This document shows positions 1 through 5,131 of a DNA stretch of 5,131 nt, in pieces (the first letter of the stretch is position 1; each line of letters begins with the position of its first letter). Origin of the DNA: Mycoplasmataceae bacterium (GTDB taxonomy: Bacteria; Bacillota_I; Bacilli_A; Mycoplasmatales; Mycoplasmoidaceae); assembly GCA_031278855.1 (NCBI GenBank), contig JAITJR010000070.1:1-5131 (forward strand). The letters run 5' to 3'. The translations under genes and the position numbers were made by a program. The notes under the pieces were generated by a model that was not told the DNA's origin, ran no database searches, and saw only the letters and a program-made list of their open reading frames with translations.

Positions 1-291
1 GCCTTAACTTTAGCGGCTGTTTTCAATATTGTTAAAGTAGTTAAGGAACGTACTTTTAAGCATATTGTTATCAAAGTACAATTAATATTTGCAATTGCTA
101 ATTTGGCTTTTATCATTTATGCTTTAGGTATTTCAATTGAAAATGATGCGTCGTTAACCTTTTGGAATAGTGCCCCCACCTGAATTGGTAATATGATTCC
201 TTTTGTATTGAATGCTATCTTAGTTATTGGTAGAGTTATCGAAATAAAACGCACTCACCGTCGTCAAGAGATTCGTGAGGAGATGAAGTAG
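1..291 (+). CDS. C-terminal part of an unidentified membrane protein (5' end outside window)
   Basis: The frame is open from the first base to TAG at 289-291, giving the last 96 residues of a longer protein. It contains one in-frame TGA (181-183, residue 61), read as Trp next to a normal TGG at residue 55. Two hydrophobic segments are visible, at about residues 22-44 and 60-82, and residues 1-14 may be the end of another helix. They are separated by a short polar loop (residues 45-59). The protein ends in a strongly charged, basic tail (residues 82-96, KRTHRRQE and following), which by the positive-inside rule should be cytoplasmic. The stop lies 5 bp before holA, so the two genes are probably cotranscribed. 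I do not recognise the family. ComEC is often found before holA in firmicutes, but nothing in this fragment supports that name. Confidence 0.75.
277..282 (+). promoter_or_regulatory. Possible Shine-Dalgarno (GAGGAG) for holA
   Basis: GAGGAG is the only purine-rich anti-16S-like hexamer ahead of the holA ATG at 297. It lies inside the end of the upstream gene with 14 bases between it and the start codon. That is longer than usual, so translation may rely more on coupling to the upstream gene than on this site. Confidence 0.3.
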
Positions 292-296
292 TTAAA

Positions 297-1202
297 ATGA
301 TTCATTTGTGATACGGCGAAGATAAGAACACAATTAATTATGAATTACATCGGTTAATTGCATATCATGCTCCAACGCCATTGCATCACGTATACTTTGA
401 CAACAACCACCAGGAAGTGATTGATGCCGTATGTCAAATTGATTTATTTCATGAGCAAAGAATATTTGTTATTCATGATGCAACCTTCTTATTAGGTTCT
501 AATGCTCAAGATTTGTTGTTGACAAAAAAATTAGGGTCATTAACTCAAGAACTATACTTGTTAGTTGTTACCAAGAAAAGTTCATTTAATCAACATACAA
601 AAGAACTAGATGTCAAAAAAATTCATAAATTTACTCTTGCGACTAAACGGGCGCTAATTAATAATCTTTTGAAAGCCGAAGGAGTTAGTTTTGTTAATAG
701 TGAAATTCAGACTGAATTTGAGAATATCATTAATAATGATCCGTTTATGATCGAGAGTGAACTTAACAAGTTAATGTTAATTGCGGAAAACAAAGTGATC
801 ACTAAAACTATGGTAGATCAGGCCATTAGTGATTCGACTGAACTAAATATTTTTAAACTGACTAATCATTTGCTATGTGGCGATAAAAAAAGGTTGCTCC
901 AACTTTTTGATAAATTAATTATGCTTAAATATCAACCGATTGAATTAATGCAAGTTATGGCCTCACAATTATTTAATTTAAAATTATTTAAATTAGCGAT
1001 GATTGAACGTTATACACAAAGCGAGATTGAGCAACAGTTAAAGATTAATAAATTTATGCAATTTGCTAATCGCGACATATTAAAACATACTAGTGTTGAT
1101 AAATTAAATCAAGTCATTAATGAATTAACATTATTGGACTATAATATCAAACACGGTTTAATTAATCCTTATTTAGGATTAAAATTAATGCTGAGTAAGT
1201 AA
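297..1202 (+). CDS. holA: DNA polymerase III delta subunit (HolA)
   Basis: A 301-residue protein, close to the usual bacterial delta length. Delta is the clamp-loader subunit that opens the beta sliding clamp and works with DnaX and delta-prime at the replication fork. The start is ATG 297, giving MIHLWYGEDK, the typical opening of the family (hydrophobic strand then YGED). The fifth codon is TGA (309-311), so under the standard code the gene would appear to begin only at TTG 381, about 28 residues late. Residues about 1-130 fit the degenerate AAA+-like domain I, which lacks a Walker A motif as expected for delta. The C-terminal collar-type helical domain is clearest: ELNIFKLTNHLL then GDKKRLLQLFDKL, followed by QPIELMQVMASQLFNLKLFK. 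It lies 5 bp after the upstream stop and 5 bp before the next gene. Identification is by family pattern only. Confidence 0.93.
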
Positions 1203-1207
1203 TTCAT

Positions 1208-2317
1208 ATGGCGATCGATCTTAAAATAGAACAACGTAAAATTGTCAAAAATCTTGAGGCAATTTTTAATGCTCCATCAATGAAAAACGCTTTATTACAA
1301 AGCAATTTGCAATCTATTATTGAAAAACAATTTAATATATTAGCTTATTTAGAAAAAAAGCATAAAAATAAAATAATTAAATCTGATAAATTGTTAGTTA
1401 CTTACAATCAATTAGCCAACAAACATTTTACGATTGATCAAAATGTGAGCTTTGAAGATGATGAAATTTTAGTAGATGACATCAATTATTTAAATATATA
1501 CATCCGTAATATTTATAAAATTGATTTAGATTCTTTGGCAGCAGGTAAAGAAGTAAAAATTGCTACTCCAACTGTTAGTGAAGCTGTGCCACAACAGACG
1601 GTTGCTGCTAATCCGTTTCCATTTATGATGCCTGGTATGGCTAGTAATTTGCCCAACGAACAAAATCCGATGTATACCGCAATGGCCAATGCTCGTATTC
1701 AGCAAGAATCAATGCAAGGGAAAGTTTATTTATTTAAAACTAAACCTAAATATATGCCATTATTAAAATGGATTATTTCCGTTCTATTGTTATTATTTTG
1801 TTTTGCATCCTTATTTGTGGCGATTGGCATGATTTGTGCTAGTGGCTCTGCGAAATTAGATGGGAATACGGTCGATGTATTGACAGCTTTACCGTATTTT
1901 TTATTAGGGTTAGGTTCTTTTTTTATTTGTTATCGTACGGTAGCACCATTAATTAAAAATGAAAAAAACGAAAATCGTTTATACGCTTTTAATTGGCAAT
2001 TGTATTTAATGTTAGGTATTTTATTTTTATTCTTACTAATTTTTGGGGGAGCGATTGGGGTAGACTTATTTATTTTTAGACCCAATCGGACACCATGACC
2101 TGCAGTTGATAGTAGTTCAACCAAAGAATTTGGCTTATGAGCGTGATTTATTGGTTATGTTCTTTTAATTGTGAGTGCTGTTTTATTAGTCGCAGTGATT
2201 GTGTTTGCTGCCGTTAAAAGTCCTAAAGTTGATACGGAGCGGCTTAATGCTTTAATGCGTCAATACATTGAAGAGTCTGTCAAGGCGCCACCGCCTATAC
2301 CGCCTGGTAGTCAATAA
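1208..2317 (+). CDS. Uncharacterised four-helix membrane protein with long cytoplasmic N-terminal region
   Basis: A 369-residue protein from ATG 1208 to TAA 2315-2317. In-frame TGA codons at 2096, 2138 and 2144 (residues 297, 311 and 313) are read as Trp; standard-code reading would cut the protein at 296 residues and lose the last helix. Residues 1-115 are hydrophilic and lysine-rich with helical character. Residues about 118-170 form a Pro/Met/Ala/Gln-rich, probably disordered linker (FPFMMPGMAS). Four hydrophobic segments follow at about 183-211, 224-247, 263-290 and 310-336. Basic residues in the 248-258 loop and after residue 336 place both ends in the cytoplasm. The tail has a short charged helix and a proline-rich end (APPPIPPG). 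It starts 5 bp after holA without a strong ribosome binding site, suggesting translational coupling. I do not recognise the family and assign no function. Confidence 0.88.
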
Positions 2318-2340
2318 AGACGAAAGTAAAATATAAATAT

Positions 2341-3249
2341 ATGATTATGTCGGATCACTTGCAACGTAGACGTAAGAACATTATTAGATTTTTCTTTCCA
2401 CTCCATCCACTGAAAGTATTTCATTCAACTAAGTTAATGTTTCTTTTAGCTTTGATGTTTGCCATGCGGGTGGTATTGCAAATGATTGCAATTCCCATCC
2501 CAGGTTTTGTCCTTAGTTTTTCATTTTCTTATGTGCCCGTCATGTTAATTGGCTGATATTTTGGTCCAATTTATGGGTTAATTTGTGGAGCAGTTACTGA
2601 TACCTTAGTATTTTTTATATTTCCAGGTGGTTTATGGTTCTGAATGTATGCAATTCAAGAGCCGTTTTTAGGTTTAATCGCTGGTTTATTTGCTTCGTGA
2701 TGCGTTTATCGTCGCAATAATCCGAAGACGAGATTAGGGGTTGATATTGTTATTCAACAGATTGTATATATTTTGTTTGCAGTAACTTGTTACACTATTT
2801 TAATCATGTGGCTATCAAAGAGTGCGACTTATCAAACAGAAGCTTACACTATTTATCGTTGATTATCGTTAGGTTTAATTACAGCATTCTTTATCTTGAT
2901 TGAAACTTTTACTTTTTACAATGTGATTGTGAATCGTCAGAATAAAAAGCGTAATGTTACTTTTATATATACACTTATTTTAGTAGCTTGTAATACCCTG
3001 ATTTTATCCTTTATGTTAGGACCAATTTCCAATGTGTCATACTTGGAGTATTTAAACGGGAGTCCACCTAATGCCTGAGTTAAATACGGAGCAGTTTATT
3101 ATCTTATTCCGCGAGTTATTGTACAAAGCATCAAAACACCATTAGAAGCATTGCTACTAACTTCGTTAGTTTTAGCAATTGATCCAGCCATTAATCGTGT
3201 ACTAAGTAATGTGAACAATCGCTGAGATACTTTAAGTACCAAGAGCTAA
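2341..3249 (+). CDS. ECF transporter S component, folate (FolT-like) family
   Basis: A 302-residue integral membrane protein. It is continuous only if six TGA codons (residues 72, 101, 120, 174, 246 and 295) are read as Trp; TGG also occurs at residues 99 and 157. After a basic N-terminus (QRRRK), several hydrophobic helices are present. Residues 72-92 carry the pattern common in S components, YFGPIYGLICGAVTD (G-P, G, G, D). Near the end, PRVIVQSIKTPLEALLL (257-273) matches the Arg-then-Lys-Thr-Pro arrangement I associate with FolT-type folate binders. S components capture a vitamin and dock on a shared EcfA-EcfA'-EcfT energising module, none of which is in this window. Folate is the best guess for the substrate; another vitamin is possible. 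It lies 23 bp after the preceding gene. ATG 2347 is an alternative start, and no strong Shine-Dalgarno favours either. Its last 18 bases overlap the convergent cutC. Confidence 0.8.
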
Positions 3250-3867
3250 TTTACGACCATGATAACATTTAATGCCAGTGGCTTTAGCAATTTCTTGATA
3301 GTTGTGGTCAGTAACGCTACCACCTACAATTAATTGGATCCGCTGGTCAGCATATGTTGCTAAAGCTTTGAGTTGCACTAAATTATTAGTAGCTGGTCCC
3401 TGTTTGCCACCTTTGGTTAGAATACGAGTAATGCCAAGACGAACTAGAGTATCAATGCCTTGCTTGGGATTATCCAATTCATCAAAAGCCATGTGAAAAA
3501 TTGTTTCTTTATGGTTGGTTACTTTCAGTAATTGCTTGATTGTTTTTTCATCAATCATATTCTTTTTAAGAAAACCAAATACAAATCCTGCTACGTTTGT
3601 TTTAGCATATCGTTTGATAATCTTTTTAAGTTTCATAGTATTTCATCAACTAGAGGTATAGTCTGGGCGATTACGAACCATCATCATTACTTTTAATTGA
3701 TGATCTAGAGCATATTGTACCAAATTATCATCAGGTGTAAAACCACCCAATGCTAATTGCGAACATAATTCGATTTGATCAGCTTTATGTAGAATTGCAT
3801 TATCGATTTGTTCCTTAGTTTCGACACAGGCTTCTTTAATTAATTTGTTAGTTTTTGATGTTGACAT
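3232..3867 (-). CDS. cutC: CutC family protein (copper homeostasis protein CutC), apparently intact
   Basis: A 211-residue TIM-barrel protein from ATG 3865-3867 to TAA 3232-3234 on the reverse strand. Two consecutive TGA codons (3646-3648 and 3643-3645, residues 74-75) are read as Trp-Trp; under the standard code the gene falsely splits into 73- and 134-residue pieces. CutC landmarks appear in order: EACVET (12-17), ADQIELCSQLALGGFTP (29-45), FVFGFL (95-100), TIFHMAFD (122-129), LGITRILTKGG (144-154), IVGGSV (180-185) and a terminal H203. The usual FHRAFD has Met in place of Arg (residue 126), and the usual IRPRGGDF stretch is altered (VRNRPDY). The family was linked to copper tolerance in E. 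coli, but its biochemical role is unsettled. No Shine-Dalgarno is evident upstream. It lies 25 bp downstream of the hsdR remnant on the same strand. Identification is firm; function is not. Confidence 0.9.
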
Positions 3868-3892
3868 AGTTGAAGATTATCATGTAACTTTT

Positions 3893-5047
3893 TTAAATAA
3901 TTTTAGAATTTGAAATATCATAATATTTTTCAAAAAAATTAGTTAATTCTTCTATTGCTTTTTTCTTCTCTTCATTGCCACTATTTCAAGGACGTGGTTT
4001 TTTAAAAATATCTGTGATTTCGCTCCCATGTTCAATTATTTCACCCCTATCAAAACATTTGGCCATATATTTTTTAGTTTCCTTTTCATTTAATCCTAAA
4101 GATTTATTTGCGGTAATTTTCGTTAATTCTATATCTCTTTCTTCTTTGATATATCTATCTCAATTCTTTTCAATGTCATCTGATATTTCATACTTAATAT
4201 CGACATTCATTCGGCTAATAAAATTTTCAATCAATTCTTTTTTGTTACGTAGTGATGGGGTTGATAAAATCTCTCTTTCTATTTTTAATTCAATATCCTT
4301 ACAATTTTTAGTACGATATTCTTCAACCTGGCGTAGAATATAATGAATATCGATTTCAACTTGTTTCATTAATTCGATTTCAAAAACAATATCATCATTA
4401 ATGTTCTCTTTTTCCGAGTTACTTTTTTTCTTGTATTTTTCCCATAAATCTAAATAAATAGATTGAAAATCTTGAAATTCACGATCTAAAAGAATTTGAT
4501 TTTCATACTGTCTATCTTCTTTTTTAGTGCCAAAATCATCGAAGCAAACTAAGATATTTTTTAGTTTAAGTAACGAACCATATAATTTAATAAATTTCTT
4601 TTCTTTTTCTTCATCTCATTTTGATGAAGAAACTGGGTCATAATCGGCTTTTAAAGTATCGCAAAGTTCTTTATATCCATGAATGCGTTTGTTATTTTGC
4701 TCATAACCGTTAATGTATTCTAAATACGTTTTAAGAATAACTATTCCATATGCATCTTTATTACCGAATAATGCGATAGCTTCATTAGTGTTACTTTCTA
4801 AATTTCGAAAACAAACAATATTACCATATGTTTTAACGGAATTTAAAATCCTATTAGTTCTACTGTATGCTTGTAAAAGCCCGTGTAATTTTAAGTTTTT
4901 ATCAACTCACAAAGTGTTTAAGGTTGTAGCATCAAATCCCGTTAGAAACATATTTACAACGATTAAAAGATCAAGTTCTTTAGACTTTATTCTTCGCGAA
5001 ATATCTTTATAACCCGAGTTTAACGGATAATTTAGCAAAAAACTAGC
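3893..5047 (-). pseudogene. hsdR: C-terminal remnant of type I restriction enzyme subunit R (HsdR), N-terminal part missing
   Basis: Reading from 5047 down to TAA 3893-3895 with TGA as Trp (residues 47, 144, 296 and 354 of the fragment) gives 384 codons. HsdR is the DNA translocase/nuclease subunit of type I restriction systems, normally around 1000 residues. Kept here: DLLIVVNMFLTGFDA (26-40, helicase motif V region), TLWVDKNL (45-52), QAYSRTNR (59-66, motif VI with its arginines), [11 protein letters not shown], and a long charged helical C-terminal domain ending in FFEKYY (371-376), as usual in HsdR. Lost: the PD-(D/E)XK nuclease domain, Walker A and B motifs, and the first RecA domain. 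An in-frame TAA at 5048-5050 and loss of similarity above about residue 12 mark the break. No hsdM or hsdS is in view. Restriction activity is not expected. The remaining frame is undisrupted, so truncation looks recent or the product may still be made; I consider a functional product unlikely. Confidence 0.85.
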
Positions 5048-5131
5048 TTAAACCCAAATATTGCTTGGGAAATCGCCATTTTTAAAAAAATTAATTTTGT
5101 AGGTAAAGTGAGCTTTATAAGAAAGTAAATG
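5048..5131. other. Sequence beyond the hsdR break, no gene recognised
   Basis: About 84 bases to the window edge. None of the three reverse frames continues the HsdR pattern. One reverse frame is open from the edge down to TAA at 5032-5034, including FLKMAISQAIFGFKLVF, which runs in a different frame from the hsdR remnant. It may be the end of an inserted element or another gene fragment, but no transposase motif or terminal inverted repeat can be established from this short piece. A weak 5-bp inverted pair (CCCAA 5053-5057, TTGGG 5065-5069) is present and may be chance. Confidence 0.4.

Noticed and set aside
1930..2124. A 64-residue reverse-strand reading frame
   Set aside because: It is antisense to the well-supported four-helix membrane protein and has no recognisable pattern.
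2896..3078. A 60-residue independent plus-strand gene
   Set aside because: It is in the same frame as the ECF S gene and is merely the stretch between two TGA codons.
3229..3240. A bidirectional terminator at the convergent overlap (ACTT/AAGT symmetry)
   Set aside because: The stem is 4-5 bp with no loop to speak of and no U-run, so it does not make a usable hairpin.
3646..3867. A separate 73-residue reverse-strand gene, with 3232-3636 as a second gene
   Set aside because: The gap consists of two TGA codons and two sense codons in the same frame. Read as Trp-Trp they join into one complete CutC.
3917..3950. A cutC promoter on the reverse strand (TATGAT at 3917-3922 with TTAACT 18 bases upstream)
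   Set aside because: The -35 match is only partial and such hexamers are expected by chance in DNA this AT-rich.
3975..4343. A 122-residue plus-strand reading frame, and a similar one at 4713-5012
   Set aside because: Both run antisense to the clearly homologous hsdR remnant and show only Ser/Leu/Phe/Ile-rich composition typical of an antisense shadow.
4160..4369. A separate 69-residue reverse-strand gene
   Set aside because: It is an internal piece of the hsdR remnant; the frame continues upstream past its ATG and downstream through a TGA read as Trp.
3893..5047. Low GC of the hsdR remnant as proof of horizontal transfer
   Set aside because: Hand-counted rows are about 20-33% GC versus 33-40% in cutC, but rows in holA and the four-helix gene are just as low, so composition does not discriminate.

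Overview
The window is AT-rich DNA from a bacterium that reads UGA as tryptophan (genetic code 4). Every recognisable protein stays intact only if in-frame TGA codons are decoded as Trp, and TGG is used alongside. This points to a mollicute of the Spiroplasma/Mycoplasma group and argues against Acholeplasma. A Spiroplasma-like host is my best guess, from gene content rather than from a diagnostic marker. CGG arginine codons occur in most of the genes, so the host must also read CGG.

Left part (1-3249, + strand): four tightly packed genes that look like one transcription unit. They are the 3' end of an unidentified membrane protein (1-291), holA for the delta subunit of the DNA polymerase III clamp loader (297-1202), an uncharacterised four-helix membrane protein (1208-2317), and an ECF-transporter substrate-binding (S) component of the folate/FolT-like family (2341-3249). 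The first two spacers are only 5 bp each. The operon promoter must lie upstream of the window.

Right part (3232-5047, - strand): cutC (3232-3867) converges on the ECF S gene and overlaps it tail to tail by 18 bp. Upstream of cutC, in the same direction, lies a C-terminal remnant of the type I restriction subunit HsdR (3893-5047). It keeps helicase motifs V and VI and the C-terminal domain, but has lost the nuclease domain and most of the helicase core. Beyond a TAA at 5048-5050, the last 80 or so bases show no HsdR similarity in any reverse frame and may be unrelated, possibly inserted, DNA.

Functionally the plus-strand block mixes replication (holA) with membrane and vitamin-uptake functions. 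The minus-strand block is an apparently intact cutC beside a decaying defence gene. I see no RNA genes, CRISPR array, complete mobile element or convincing terminator. I did not find a clearly new system. The items most worth checking are the unknown holA-linked membrane protein, the convergent gene overlap and the hsdR breakpoint.
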